A stretch of 64,000 nt of DNA from Agrobacterium tumefaciens (GTDB taxonomy: Bacteria > Pseudomonadota > Alphaproteobacteria > Rhizobiales > Rhizobiaceae). Where the stretch lies: NCBI RefSeq assembly GCF_009649785.1, contig NZ_WJOK01000013.1, positions 95,584 to 159,583 of the forward strand, given 5' to 3'. Below, piece by piece: positions 44,993 through 54,938 of this stretch. Both the position numbers and the translations under genes were made by a program. The number at the start of each line of letters is the position of its first letter. Within the stretch, counting starts at the first letter, position 1. The notes under the pieces are model-generated. The model did not search any database. It saw nothing but the letters and a program-made list of their open reading frames with translations, and was not told where the DNA came from.

Positions 44993-46063
44993 CTAGGTAC
45001 GGTAGATCAGCCAGTTCTTGCCGATATAGTTCTTCTGCATGCCGTCCTCGTAAATGACGGAACGGTTCCTGCCGGTTTCCTTGGCGTGGTAAAGTGCCAT
45101 ATCGGCATGTCCGTAAAGTTCGCCCGGATTGTTTGCCTGCGAGGCGGAGGCGAAGCCTATCGATATCGTCACCGTACCGTAGTCGGCGCCCGATCTTGAA
45201 TTGCGGAACGGCGTGCTTTCCAGCGACAGGCGGATGCGCTCACAGATCACCATGACTTCTTCCGGCGTGTTGCCATCAAGAATGATGGCGAATTCCTCGC
45301 CGCCGCTTCTGGCGACGAAGCCGTCCTTGCGGACATTGGCGCGGATGACGGAGGCGACGGTGGCCAGTATCTTGTCGCCGACCGGGTGGCCGAACGTATC
45401 GTTGATCCGCTTGAAATGGTCGATGTCGAGCAGGATGAGCGTCGTATATTGCAGGCCGATGGAGCTGTTGTAGACGGAGGCCAGCCTGTCATCGAAAGCG
45501 CGACGGTTGGAAAGGCGCGTCAGCGAGTCGGTATTGGCGATGCGCTTGTATTCATCCAGCTCCAGACGCACCTGTTGCATTTCCTCGGCATGGCGGTTGA
45601 CGTCGTTGAACGCCTTTTCGCCATCGATGATTTTCGAGCCGGTGGCCTCTGCCAGCAGCGAGACCGCATTTTTCAGGATATTGGTGCTCGATACGGTCTT
45701 GTCGTCAATCCGCTGACGGGTTTCGCCGAGAATTCTGTTGTAGTTCTCGATGGAGGACTGTTCGCGCCTCAGCGTTCCGAGAAGCGCCTCCAGTTCACGC
45801 CGCAGCTTCTCGTGCGCGTCGTCGATCGAGGCGATGGGATTGCCTTCCCCGTACCGCGCGGACAGTTCGTCCAGATCCTCCTGCGTCACCCGGTTTCCCA
45901 GTGCCGCCAGATCCCTCGTCAGCGCCGGGTTCGAGCCGATATAGGCTTCGTAAAAAAGGCTATAGTTGCGCGGGATCGGCGACACACCCATGCTCCGCAT
46001 GGCGTAGGCAATCTGCCCGGCGATGTCGGGCCCCGTGGATTTGGGCGTGGATGCCGTGTTCAT
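44993..46063 (-). CDS. dgcB: GGDEF diguanylate cyclase, probable DgcB
   Basis: A 356-residue enzyme making cyclic di-GMP. The N-terminal 180 residues are helical and soluble, with no membrane span. The C-terminal GGDEF domain (about 185-345) has the active-site motif GGEEF at 254-258 and DIDHFKRINDTFGH; I see no RxxD inhibitory site directly before the motif. By my gene count from exoR and popZ it occupies the place of A. tumefaciens dgcB, which promotes unipolar polysaccharide and biofilm; that identity is an inference. ATG 46063 has GGAG 7 nt upstream. Confidence 0.85.
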   Translation of the reverse strand: MNTASTPKSTGPDIAGQIAYAMRSMGVSPIPRNYSLFYEAYIGSNPALTRDLAALGNRVTQEDLDELSARYGEGNPIASIDDAHEKLRRELEALLGTLRREQSSIENYNRILGETRQRIDDKTVSSTNILKNAVSLLAEATGSKIIDGEKAFNDVNRHAEEMQQVRLELDEYKRIANTDSLTRLSNRRAFDDRLASVYNSSIGLQYTTLILLDIDHFKRINDTFGHPVGDKILATVASVIRANVRKDGFVARSGGEEFAIILDGNTPEEVMVICERIRLSLESTPFRNSRSGADYGTVTISIGFASASQANNPGELYGHADMALYHAKETGRNRSVIYEDGMQKNYIGKNWLIYRT

Positions 46064-46563
46064 CAAGAAACTCCAGTGAGTCTGCTTATCGACTATGATT
46101 ATTATTATGTAGGCCGTTTTGAAAAGCTTAATTTATGGGAAACTAATTTTTGTTCCCTGAAATTTGATCTTCGGCAATTTTTATCTTATTTAGCTGATAA
46201 TTATAAGTAATTCTCATTTCGAGGAAGTTCCGGAGTTTTTTGATTTCTACTGCTCGTCTTGGTGCCAGCTTCGTATTTATTCTGTCAATCCCGATAGTGA
46301 TTTTAGGGTGATTTATTTCGGCACAACAACGCAGGGTGATAATCGGGAGATGGTTGAGGCACGGAGTTTTTCATCTGGCAAGACGCCGCTTATAAGCAAC
46401 GAACTTCTTCGCGCATGTCCGGATACAGCAACGTTACATTTTTTATTACGTCGTCTCAACAGGAGTGGCTGCAGCCCGTCTCATTTCTGTGACTACTTGC
46501 GGTGGAAATTGCGCAAGATTTTGAAACAATGCGTTGTTTTGTGCGCCGCCGGAATATGTCCCG
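46064..46563. other. AT-rich 500-bp gap, no gene seen
   Basis: This stretch is visibly richer in A+T than the flanking genes, especially 46080-46220. Short open frames (for example 46308-46574 on plus) lack ribosome sites and family similarity. It must hold the dgcB promoter. In several rhizobia lexA follows moeA; no lexA is found here. Confidence 0.6.
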
Positions 46564-47781
46564 TCAGGCTCTAAGCCGTATCACCGAGCATTCCGCACCT
46601 GCGTCAACTGCCGGCGCATTTGGCGGGCGCACGATCAGGCCGTCTGAATGTGCCAGTATGTTCATCATGGATGAATCCTGTTTGGCATAGGCTTGCGCCA
46701 CCAGAGCGCCGTTGTCATCGGCGCTGAAACGGGCGCGAAGATAATCCTGCCGGTGATCGTTCGCCTTCAGCGGTGTGGCGGTTCGGGCCGTGGTGACGCG
46801 TTGCGGCGGAATGCGGCGGGCGATTCTGTGGAGCAGTGGCTCGAGGAACAGCAGGCCGCAGACGAGGCTCGCGACTGGATTTCCTGGCAGGCCCAAAACC
46901 TGCATGGCATCGATGGCACCCACCATCAGCGGTTTTCCAGGACGCATGGCAATGCGCCAGAAATCGAGCTGCATGCCTTCGGCCTTAAGCGCCGCCTGAA
47001 CGAGATCATGGTCGCCGACAGAGGCGCCGCCGAGCGTCACGAGCACATCGGCCTTTGCCGCGACAGCCTTGCCGATGGCGGCGCGGATCAGCGTGTCGTT
47101 GTCGGGTATAATGCCGAGATCGAGAACCTCCGCACCGGCTGCCCGCGCAAGTGCGGCGACACCGAAGGTGTTCGAGGCGATGATCTGGGCGGGAAGGGGC
47201 GTGCTTCCGGGCGGCAGCAATTCGTCGCCGGTGGCAAGGATGGCGACCAGTGGCTTGCGATAGACTGCAAGCGTTGCGTGATTCATCGCCGCCGCAACGG
47301 TGAGATCGGTGAAGCAGAGTTCGCGGCCGGACTTCAAAACGGTGTCGCCCTCGGCAAAATCCTGTCCGCGCGGGCGAATGTGGCGCCCGGCGGTGATGTC
47401 GAAAGCGGTGCGGATTTTGCCCTCGCCGAGAAGCTCGGCATCTTCCTGAATGAGAATGGCATCCGCACCCGCTGGCACCGGTGCGCCGGTAAAGATACGC
47501 ACGGCCTCGCCTTTACCCACCGTGCCCGCGAAAGCGTGGCCTGCGGCAGCCTGGCCTATGACGGTGAGGACTGACCCGATTTGTGGCGCATCGGTACTGC
47601 GCAGCGCATAGCCGTCCATGGCCGAGGCATCGAAAGGCGGCTGGGTAAGACGCGCCGCAAGGTCAGCCGCAAGGACGCGGCCATCGCATTCGGCGAGCGG
47701 AAGGGTTTCGCTGTCAACCACAGGAACCGCCGCCTCCAGAAGGCGCGTTACGGCCTCATCCACGGGCAGCAGTGGCTTCAT
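46564..47781 (-). CDS. moeA: Molybdopterin molybdenumtransferase MoeA
   Basis: A 405-residue enzyme inserting molybdate into adenylylated molybdopterin. [12 protein letters not shown] (about 43-54) and the MoCF-type domain with [13 protein letters not shown] (near 243) are diagnostic, as is LPGNPVAS. Last gene of ppiD-trpD-trpC-moaC-moeA; its ATG directly abuts the moaC stop (TGAATG), so it is probably translated by coupling. Confidence 0.97.
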   Translation of the reverse strand: MKPLLPVDEAVTRLLEAAVPVVDSETLPLAECDGRVLAADLAARLTQPPFDASAMDGYALRSTDAPQIGSVLTVIGQAAAGHAFAGTVGKGEAVRIFTGAPVPAGADAILIQEDAELLGEGKIRTAFDITAGRHIRPRGQDFAEGDTVLKSGRELCFTDLTVAAAMNHATLAVYRKPLVAILATGDELLPPGSTPLPAQIIASNTFGVAALARAAGAEVLDLGIIPDNDTLIRAAIGKAVAAKADVLVTLGGASVGDHDLVQAALKAEGMQLDFWRIAMRPGKPLMVGAIDAMQVLGLPGNPVASLVCGLLFLEPLLHRIARRIPPQRVTTARTATPLKANDHRQDYLRARFSADDNGALVAQAYAKQDSSMMNILAHSDGLIVRPPNAPAVDAGAECSVIRLRA

Positions 47782-48273
47782 TCAGGTCTCCTGTCGCCGG
47801 AAATCGCCCGAATTGCCGCCGCTCTTTTCGAGAAGGCGGATATTGACGATCTCCATCGCCTTGTCGGCGGCTTTGGCCATATCGTAAATGGTCAGGCAGG
47901 CGATGGACACGGCGGTCAGCGCCTCCATCTCCACGCCGGTCTTGCCGGAAAGCTTCACCATTGCCTCCACCCGCAGGCCGGGCAGGGCAGCGTCTTCGGT
48001 AATGTCCACCGCAACCTTGGTCAGCATCAGCGGGTGGCAGAGCGGGATGAGGTTTGCCGTCTGCTTGGCTGCCATGATGCCCGCGAGCCGGGCTGTGCCG
48101 ATGACGTCACCCTTCTTGGCATTGCCATCGCGGATGAGCGCCAGCGTTTCCGGCTTCATCTTCACGAAGCCTTCGGCAACGGCGACACGGACGGTCTCGG
48201 CTTTGTCGCCGACATCGACCATATGGGCCTCGCCGCTCGCATTGATATGGGTGAGCTTTGTCGCCTCGCTCAT
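47782..48273 (-). CDS. moaC: Cyclic pyranopterin monophosphate synthase MoaC
   Basis: A 163-residue enzyme that completes cyclic pyranopterin monophosphate after MoaA. LIPLCHPL (about 75-82) and [13 protein letters not shown] carry the conserved active-site residues, and the DMAKA motif binds substrate. It starts 7 bp after trpC on the same transcript. The long-standing linkage of trpDC with moaC-moeA is common in Rhizobiales. Confidence 0.97.
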   Translation of the reverse strand: MSEATKLTHINASGEAHMVDVGDKAETVRVAVAEGFVKMKPETLALIRDGNAKKGDVIGTARLAGIMAAKQTANLIPLCHPLMLTKVAVDITEDAALPGLRVEAMVKLSGKTGVEMEALTAVSIACLTIYDMAKAADKAMEIVNIRLLEKSGGNSGDFRRQET

Positions 48274-48280
48274 CGGCGCA

Positions 48281-49096
48281 TCATTCCGCCGCCAGGACGC
48301 CGGATTGGCCGGTTAGCAGGGTTTTGGTAGCTGCCGTCACATCGTCCTTGCGCATCAGGCTTTCGCCGACGAGGAAGGTGCTGATGCCGCTCTTTTCGAG
48401 GCGCTGGCAATCCTCATAGGTGAAGATGCCGCTTTCGCCGACAAGCAGCTTATCGGCGGGCACGAGGCCAGCCAGTTTCTCGCTGGTTTCGAGGCTGACC
48501 TCGAAAGTGCGCAGATTGCGGTTATTGATGCCGAGAAGCGGCGAGGCGAGCTTCAGCGCCCGTTCGGTTTCTTCCGCATCATGCACCTCGACCAGTACGT
48601 CCATGCCGAGTGAAAAAGCCTCGTCTTCAAGGCGTTTCGCCTCATCGTCGGAAAGAGACGCCATGATGAGCAGGATGCAGTCCGCGCCCCAGGCGCGGGC
48701 CTCATGCACCTGATAGGTATCGAACATGAAATCCTTGCGCAGCGCAGGCAGCGCGCAGGCATTGCGGGCAGCCGTCAGAAATTCCGGCGCCCCCTGAAAG
48801 CTCGGCGTGTCCGTCAGCACGGAAAGACAGGCGGCGCCACCAGCCTCATAGGCGGCGGCCAGTGCCGGCGGATCGAAATCCGGGCGGATCAGCCCCTTGG
48901 AGGGGCTGGCCTTCTTGATTTCGGCAATCAGACCGAATTTGCCCTCAGCCTGCTTTGTTCGCAGCGCTTTGTAAAAACCGCGCGGCGCAGTCTGGCCTGC
49001 GGCCATCGCCTTGAGATCGGCAAGTGAAACCCTGGCCTTGGCGGCGGCAATTTCCTCGCGCTTGTAGATCTCGATATTTTTCAGAATGTCGCTCAT
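48281..49096 (-). CDS. trpC: Indole-3-glycerol phosphate synthase
   Basis: A 271-residue TIM-barrel enzyme of tryptophan synthesis, converting CdRP to indoleglycerol phosphate. The catalytic lysine lies in [12 protein letters not shown] (about 55-66), with [12 protein letters not shown] and [14 protein letters not shown] further on, and LVGESG. I chose ATG 49096 ([14 protein letters not shown]), the family N-terminus, 17 codons inside the longest frame. It is not fused to TrpF, as is usual in alphaproteobacteria. Confidence 0.97.
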   Translation of the reverse strand: MSDILKNIEIYKREEIAAAKARVSLADLKAMAAGQTAPRGFYKALRTKQAEGKFGLIAEIKKASPSKGLIRPDFDPPALAAAYEAGGAACLSVLTDTPSFQGAPEFLTAARNACALPALRKDFMFDTYQVHEARAWGADCILLIMASLSDDEAKRLEDEAFSLGMDVLVEVHDAEETERALKLASPLLGINNRNLRTFEVSLETSEKLAGLVPADKLLVGESGIFTYEDCQRLEKSGISTFLVGESLMRKDDVTAATKTLLTGQSGVLAAE

Positions 49097-49115
49097 GGTT
49101 TCGCTCTCATTCCTT

Positions 49116-50150
<1,035 letters not shown>

Positions 50151-50166
50151 CGTTTCCGCCCCCCGG

Positions 50167-52059
50167 TTAGAAGCCGACCATCGCCTGATCGGCGAGGGCC
50201 TGATTGATGGTCACACCGTAGTCGTTCTGCAGGCGGTTGACCATCTGGTCGAGCATGTCGTCGCCGGCCGCGCGGGCGATGGCGGCGAACTGCTGATCGT
50301 CATTGGCAAGCGCATCGGCAGGCGCGTTGGTGTCGACTGCCGTGACCTTGAAGAGGATGCGGCTGGAACCATCGGCGTCTGCCGCTGTGCCCGTCATGCC
50401 TTCAGCGCCGGAGAATACCGCCGTAATCGTCTGGCGACCGAAAATCGCGTCCTCGCTGGTGCGGCGCAGGCCGGATTTCTGCTCGACGGCAAGCCCGAGT
50501 TCGCCAGCCACCGCTGCCAGTGTCTCGCCCTTTTCAACGCGTGCCTTCAGCTCGTCGGCCTTGGTGGCAAGCGCCGTGCGCTGCTGCTCTGCCGTCCAGT
50601 CGGCCACGACATCGTCGCGCACTTCGGCAAGCGTGCGGTCGCGGGCGGGGATGATCTGATCGACGTCGAACCAGATGTAGCCTTCGCGGCCAAGATTGAT
50701 CGGCAGGGCTTCGGTGCCGGGTTCGGTCTTGAAGACTTCCTGGGCAAGCTGCGGCGAGGGCAGGTCCTGAATGGCGTCGCCCTTTTCATCAAGACCGGCG
50801 GCATCGATGGCGTCGATGGTGACGGGCTTGAGGTTCAGCTGCTTTGCCGCATCTGCAAGCGAGGAGCCACCGGCACGCAGGTCTTCGTAACGGTCATGCA
50901 CATTGGTGACTTCTTCGGCTGCAGCAGCGGTGGCGAGGTCCTTGCGGATGTCCTCTTTCGCTTCTTCCAGCGTGCGGGTGGTTTCCGGCTTGATGCCGGT
51001 GATGCGCAGGATGACCGGGCCGAAGGAGCCTGCCACGACCGGAGACACGCCGCCATCCTTCTGGACGGCGAAAGCAGCATCGGCAATCGACTGGTCGGGG
51101 ATCGTGTCCTTGGTGAATTCGCCAAGCGTCACGTCGGAGGCGGTCTTGCCCTGATCCTTAACCACCTGATCATAGGTGGTGTTGCCGAGGCGGATCTGCT
51201 CCGCGGCGGCTTCTGCCATTTCCTTTTCCGGGAAGGTCAGCTGCTCGACGGTGCGGCGACCGGCGGTGCGGAAGCTGTCCTTGTGGCTGTTGTAATAGTC
51301 GGCGATCTGCGCATCCGTCACCGAAGCCTGATCGGCAATGTCCGATGGTTCCAGCTTCACATAGGTGAACTTGCGGAACTCGGGCGCGCGATATTTCGCC
51401 TTGTTGGTTTCAAACCAGGGTGCAAGCACGTCGTCGCCCGGCGCCTTGACCGGCGCAATGACGGCGTTGGACAGGATGACGTAATCGACCGAGCGCTGTT
51501 CGTTGCGGTATTGCTTGAGTGCGTCCACCAGTACCTGCGGTGCCTTGAAACCATCGGAAACGGCCTCAACGATCTGGCTTCTGACCGCGACCTTGCTGCG
51601 TTCCTTGATATAGTCGTCTTCGCGCAGGCCGGAATTGCGCAGCCGTTCGGTGAACAGGGTGCGATCGAACTGGCCATTAACCGATTTGAATGCCGGGTCT
51701 TCGGCGATGAGATTGGCGAGGCGGTCTTCCGAAAGGCCGAGATTCATCTTCGACGCCAGTTCATCCAGCGAGGCACCCGCCGCAAGCTGGCTGAATACCT
51801 GGCGGTCGATACCGAAGGCCTTGGCCTGTTCGGTGGTCAGTCTCGCGCCGAACTGGCGGCTCAGATCGGAAACCTGACGCTGATAGGCGAGGCGGAATTC
51901 CTGCGGGCTGACCGTCTGGTCGCCGACGGTCATGACCGCATGCGAATTGGAGGTGACGAGTGATGCGGAGACGCCCCAGACGCCAAACGAAACAACAAGC
52001 AGGAGAAGCAGCAGCTTGGCTGCCATGGTTCGAGAAGCATTTCTCAGGGAATCGAGCAT
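50167..52059 (-). CDS. ppiD: PpiD-like periplasmic peptidyl-prolyl isomerase / chaperone
   Basis: A 630-residue membrane-anchored folding factor. The N-terminal span is [19 protein letters not shown] (about 16-34). A SurA_N-like chaperone region (about 36-165) precedes a parvulin-type PPIase region (about 240-365) and a long C-terminal chaperone part. It probably helps exported proteins at the Sec exit. First gene of an operon with trpD, trpC, moaC and moeA; in rhizobia this odd linkage is usual, and it makes tryptophan and MoCo genes share the ppiD promoter. Confidence 0.92.
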   Translation of the reverse strand: MLDSLRNASRTMAAKLLLLLLVVSFGVWGVSASLVTSNSHAVMTVGDQTVSPQEFRLAYQRQVSDLSRQFGARLTTEQAKAFGIDRQVFSQLAAGASLDELASKMNLGLSEDRLANLIAEDPAFKSVNGQFDRTLFTERLRNSGLREDDYIKERSKVAVRSQIVEAVSDGFKAPQVLVDALKQYRNEQRSVDYVILSNAVIAPVKAPGDDVLAPWFETNKAKYRAPEFRKFTYVKLEPSDIADQASVTDAQIADYYNSHKDSFRTAGRRTVEQLTFPEKEMAEAAAEQIRLGNTTYDQVVKDQGKTASDVTLGEFTKDTIPDQSIADAAFAVQKDGGVSPVVAGSFGPVILRITGIKPETTRTLEEAKEDIRKDLATAAAAEEVTNVHDRYEDLRAGGSSLADAAKQLNLKPVTIDAIDAAGLDEKGDAIQDLPSPQLAQEVFKTEPGTEALPINLGREGYIWFDVDQIIPARDRTLAEVRDDVVADWTAEQQRTALATKADELKARVEKGETLAAVAGELGLAVEQKSGLRRTSEDAIFGRQTITAVFSGAEGMTGTAADADGSSRILFKVTAVDTNAPADALANDDQQFAAIARAAGDDMLDQMVNRLQNDYGVTINQALADQAMVGF

Positions 52060-52252
52060 CGTTATGCAAACCTCACAGGAACGTCATTGCGGTCGCCAGC
52101 CGTCCGGCCCGCAACGTATCGGCGTTCCTTAAATCAATCCAATGGGAAATTGAAGGGAATTTGCCTTGGAAAAACGGGGTTTTGAAAACGCTTATGTGAT
52201 TGGGGCTAGGTTTTTACGCCTTCATCTTCGCCATACTGGCCGTTAAGGCGGC

Positions 52253-52284
52253 AAAATAAAACCGCCCGGAGCGTCCAGGCGGTT
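52253..52284 (-). terminator. Terminator of the 44-residue miniprotein unit
   Basis: AACCGCC (52278-52284 read on minus) pairs with GGCGGTT (52260-52266), and the minus strand continues TTATTTT. It lies 46 bp after the small-ORF stop. Confidence 0.75.
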
Positions 52285-52329
52285 GCGGAGAATCATATTC
52301 TGAAAGACGGCTAAGTCTGATGGTTGCGG

Positions 52330-52464
52330 TCAGAACGCGCGGTTGCGTCTTACCGAGGCCTTGAATTCCTCGTCTTCCCGTCGCATCTCGGCGACGGCGG
52401 AGATCATTGACGTCACGAACATAATGCTGATCAGGGCAAGAAGCAGAGTCAGGAATGTGAACAT
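52330..52464 (-). CDS. 44-residue membrane miniprotein
   Basis: ATG 52464 has GGAG 8 nt upstream. The product has one membrane span (FLTLLLALISIMFVTSMISA) and a charged tail (EMRREDEEFKASVRRNR). It starts 41 bp after the 59-residue ORF and ends before a terminator, so the pair forms a small operon driven by the EcfG promoter at 52711. Function is unknown. Confidence 0.65.
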   Translation of the reverse strand: MFTFLTLLLALISIMFVTSMISAVAEMRREDEEFKASVRRNRAF

Positions 52465-52505
52465 GATATCATCTCCGTTGGTAGCGAGGAAATCCTAGTT
52501 CCTCA

Positions 52506-52685
52506 TCAGTAATAGGTCATGGACTGGTAGCGGGCGGTCATCTGTGGATAGTCCGGTCCCTGGGCGGCAGGCTTCTGATCATAAAGGCTAAACGTTGTTG
52601 CTACCATTGCGATGACCAGTACTGTCCAGGCGGTGCTGATGACGCTGATTTTTGCCGAAGTAGACTGTTTTTCTCTTACAAACAT
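52506..52685 (-). CDS. 59-residue membrane miniprotein behind an EcfG promoter
   Basis: I chose ATG 52685 (MFVREKQSTSAKISV), with AAGGA 8 nt upstream; the frame is open 19 codons further but crosses the promoter. A basic N-terminus is followed by one span (STAWTVLVIAMVATTFSLY) and a polar, Tyr/Gln-rich tail. The GGAAC-N16-CGTT promoter ends 25 bp before the ATG. Probably co-transcribed with the 44-residue ORF. Function is unknown. Confidence 0.7.
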   Translation of the reverse strand: MFVREKQSTSAKISVISTAWTVLVIAMVATTFSLYDQKPAAQGPDYPQMTARYQSMTYY

Positions 52686-52710
52686 CTGTCTGTTCCTTTG
52701 GTTTGATATT

Positions 52711-52735
52711 AACGCGCCACGTCCAATCATGTTCC
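52711..52735 (-). promoter_or_regulatory. EcfG (general stress response) promoter
   Basis: The minus strand reads GGAAC, 16 nt, CGTT, and the -10 element ends 25 bp before the ATG of the 59-residue ORF. This is the third perfect copy in the window with the same spacer and placement. Confidence 0.75.
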
Positions 52736-52770
52736 GCGTCAACCTTAAAAATCGATTAGCATCGCGCCTG

Positions 52771-52808
52771 TGAAACTTCCTTGAATGGCTTGTTCATCTG
52801 GCGTTCAG
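52771..52808 (-). promoter_or_regulatory. Shared upstream element, copy A
   Basis: On the minus strand the order is CTGAAC, 4 nt, GATGAAC, 2 nt, GCC, ATTCA, 5 nt, GTTTCA. The TGAAY half-sites repeat every 11 bp, as for response-regulator sites. It lies about 35 bp upstream of the EcfG promoter. Copy B at 52971-53008 has the same blocks and spacings. Confidence 0.6.
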
Positions 52809-52825
52809 GAAACCGGCGACTGGCC

Positions 52826-52900
52826 TCATTCGAGGAAAAGATACTCGGCTGCGAATGATGCGATGACCGAAAAGACGATCATAAAGGCCAGCATTTTCAT
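52826..52900 (-). CDS. 24-residue membrane miniprotein
   Basis: MKMLAFMIVFSVIASFAAEY is almost entirely one membrane span, ending in LFLE. CCGGAG lies just before the ATG at 52900; the second ATG (52894) has better spacing and would give 22 residues. An EcfG-like promoter and copy B of the shared element lie upstream. Function is unknown. Confidence 0.5.
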   Translation of the reverse strand: MKMLAFMIVFSVIASFAAEYLFLE

Positions 52901-52914
52901 TTCTCCGGGGGCTT

Positions 52915-52941
52915 AACGAGGTGAGGGGCATTTCGGTTTCC
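52915..52941 (-). promoter_or_regulatory. EcfG-like promoter, imperfect
   Basis: GGAAAC, 17 nt, CGTT ends 14 bp before the 24-residue ORF. The extra A in the -35 element departs from the consensus GGAAC. Confidence 0.35.
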
Positions 52942-52970
52942 CGATGCCGTGTATTTATATAAATGAGCCC

Positions 52971-53008
52971 TGAAACCGCACTGAACGGCGCATTCATCCG
53001 TTGTTCAG
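52971..53008 (-). promoter_or_regulatory. Shared upstream element, copy B
   Basis: On the minus strand the order is CTGAAC, 4 nt, GATGAAT, 2 nt, GCC, GTTCA, 5 nt, GTTTCA. It sits exactly 200 bp from copy A, about 30 bp upstream of the EcfG-like promoter. An AT-rich TTTATATAAAT at 52955-52965 could be a separate -10 element. Confidence 0.6.
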
Positions 53009-53103
53009 ACCGCACCGGGAGGGCGTCCGGGTTGTAAAAGTCTTGCGCCGCGCCCATCTCCGTGACAAAAGGCGGCACATAACGCCCACCACTTGAGAGC
53101 GAT

Positions 53104-53598
53104 ATGACGATTGCCTTTTATCCAGGATCCTTCGATCCGATGACCAACGGACATCTGGATGTGCTTATCCAGGCGCTGAACGTGGCGTCCAAAGTCATCG
53201 TCGCCGTCGGCATCCATCCCGGAAAAGCACCGCTGTTCAGCTTCGAGGAGCGGGCGACGCTGATAAGCCGGGCGCTTTCTGAAAGCCTGCCCGGTGAGGC
53301 GGCGCGCGTTGAGGTCGTTTCCTTCGACAATCTGGTCGTCGATGCAGCCCGTCAACATGGCGCGCGCCTTCTTCTGCGCGGCCTGCGTGACGGCACCGAT
53401 CTCGATTATGAAATGCAGATGGCCGGCATGAACCGCCAGATGGCACCTGATATACAGACCGTGTTCCTGCCGGCGGGTACGTCGTCGCGACCCATTACAG
53501 CCACATTGGTCCGGCAGATCGCCGCCATGGGCGGCAATGTGGATGCCTTCGTTCCCAAAGCCGTGCTTGAAGCCCTCAACGCCAAGCTGAAGCGCTGA
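53104..53598 (+). CDS. coaD: Phosphopantetheine adenylyltransferase
   Basis: A 164-residue enzyme of coenzyme A synthesis making dephospho-CoA from phosphopantetheine and [19 protein letters not shown] (5-20) contains the T/HxGH nucleotide-binding motif. [18 protein letters not shown] and the C-terminal [14 protein letters not shown] motif are standard. ATG 53104 follows GAGAGCGAT. It is 29 bp from ppiA and may share its transcript. Confidence 0.97.
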   Translation: MTIAFYPGSFDPMTNGHLDVLIQALNVASKVIVAVGIHPGKAPLFSFEERATLISRALSESLPGEAARVEVVSFDNLVVDAARQHGARLLLRGLRDGTDLDYEMQMAGMNRQMAPDIQTVFLPAGTSSRPITATLVRQIAAMGGNVDAFVPKAVLEALNAKLKR

Positions 53599-53627
53599 CT
53601 TCAGCCTCAGATTCCGGAGCCAATCCA

Positions 53628-54197
53628 ATGAAACTCGTTCGATTTGCCTTTGCCGGCGCCCTGTTTGCGGGCGCGCTTGCCGCCAGCACCTTCGCTTCGG
53701 CTGCCGAATTCCTGACCGTCCAGCTGAAGGACGGCCCCGTCGTCATCGAACTGATGCCGGAAGTCGCGCCCAAGCACGTGGCGCAGATTGAAGCGCTGGC
53801 GAAAAAGGGCGCCTATGACAACGTGGCCTTCCACCGCGTCATTGACGGTTTCATGGCGCAGACCGGCGACGTGCAGTACGGCAACATGGAGAAGGGCTTC
53901 AACGCCCAGCGTGCCGGCACCGGCGGCTCTGACATGGCCGACATTCCGGCTGAGTTCTCCAAGACACCGTTCACGCGCGGCGTTGTCGGCATGGCCCGTT
54001 CCAGCGATCCGAATTCCGCCAATTCGCAGTTCTTCATCATGTTTGCCGACGGTCCGTTCCTGAACGGCCAGTACACCGTGGTCGGCAAGGTCGTGTCCGG
54101 CATGGAAGCCGTGGACAAGATCAAGCGTGGCGCCGGCGGCAACGGCGAAGTTTCCAACCCCGACCGGATGATCAAGGTCACCGTCGGCAAGAAGTAA
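53628..54197 (+). CDS. ppiA: Periplasmic cyclophilin-type peptidyl-prolyl isomerase
   Basis: A 189-residue cyclophilin with a signal peptide (about 1-26, ending ASA|AEF). The catalytic block FHRVIDGFMAQTGDV and SQFFIMFAD carry the residues expected for activity; the GTGGSD loop and VVGKVVSGMEAVDKI follow. It probably assists folding of exported proteins. Followed after 36 bp by the cytoplasmic paralogue ppiB; the two are similar along their length, suggesting tandem duplication. Confidence 0.95.
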   Translation: MKLVRFAFAGALFAGALAASTFASAAEFLTVQLKDGPVVIELMPEVAPKHVAQIEALAKKGAYDNVAFHRVIDGFMAQTGDVQYGNMEKGFNAQRAGTGGSDMADIPAEFSKTPFTRGVVGMARSSDPNSANSQFFIMFADGPFLNGQYTVVGKVVSGMEAVDKIKRGAGGNGEVSNPDRMIKVTVGKK

Positions 54198-54233
54198 GGT
54201 AGGGCAATAGAGCCCGAACAGAGGAGAATAATC

Positions 54234-54743
54234 ATGGCCGAGATCAAGGATCCGGAAAACACCATCATCATGGAAACGACGACCGGCAAGGTCGTGATCC
54301 AGCTGCTTCCGGAAGTTGCTCCGGGCCACGTTGCCCGTATCAAGGAACTGGTATCGGAAGGCGCTTACGACGGCGTCGTGTTCCACCGCGTCATCGAAGA
54401 CTTCATGGCCCAGACGGGCGATGTGAAGTTCGGCAAGAAGGGTTCGGAAAGCTTCAACCCGGCCCGCGCCGGCATGGGCGGCTCCGAGAAGCCTGACCTC
54501 AAGGCTGAATTCTCGGCTATTTCCCACGTACGCGGCACCTGCTCGATGGCCCGTTCGCAGAGCCCGAACTCCGCCAACTCGCAGTTCTTCATCTGCTTCA
54601 CCGATTCGCCGTGGCTGAACAAGCAGTACACCGTATGGGGCCAGGTCATCGAAGGCATGGAAGCCATCGACAAGGTCAAGCGCGGCGAGCCTGTGAAGGA
54701 CCCCGATTCGATCGTTTCGATGAAGCTTGCATCGGCGGCCTGA
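54234..54743 (+). CDS. ppiB: Cytoplasmic cyclophilin-type peptidyl-prolyl isomerase
   Basis: A 169-residue cyclophilin without a signal peptide. VVFHRVIEDFMAQTGDV and SQFFICFTDSPWLNKQYTVWG are the catalytic segments. The start MAEIKDPENTIIMETTTG is preceded by GAGGAG with good spacing. It shares its transcript with ppiA and ends before the hairpin at 54767. Confidence 0.95.
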   Translation: MAEIKDPENTIIMETTTGKVVIQLLPEVAPGHVARIKELVSEGAYDGVVFHRVIEDFMAQTGDVKFGKKGSESFNPARAGMGGSEKPDLKAEFSAISHVRGTCSMARSQSPNSANSQFFICFTDSPWLNKQYTVWGQVIEGMEAIDKVKRGEPVKDPDSIVSMKLASAA

Positions 54744-54766
54744 TAATAGCGTATAAAGTGTTTACC

Positions 54767-54793
54767 CGCTCCGCAGGAAACTGCGGGGCGTTT
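54767..54793 (+). terminator. Terminator of ppiB
   Basis: A 10-bp stem (54767-54776 with 54781-54790, one G-T pair) with a GAAA loop, followed by TTT. Confidence 0.65.
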
Positions 54794-54822
54794 CACATTG
54801 ATGATGGCGTCAACCTCCCAGA

Positions 54823-54852
54823 CCTCATCCTCGCGACAAGCCCGAGGATGAG
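54823..54852. repeat. Family B palindromic repeat, solo diverged copy
   Basis: CTCATCCTCG pairs with CGAGGATGAG across a 10-nt centre that keeps ACAAGCC. It lies between ppiB and queA. Confidence 0.7.
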
Positions 54853-54938
54853 ATCGAGTGTAGTCGGAAGCCTTGTCATCACCCACCACCCGCCCCATGC
54901 CATGCAGGGCGGGTTTTGATATTTCGAGAGCCCTTGCA

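Noticed and set aside
46308..46574. An 88-codon GTG-started frame in the AT-rich gap
   Set aside because: No ribosome site or recognisable domain; it overlaps the end of moeA.
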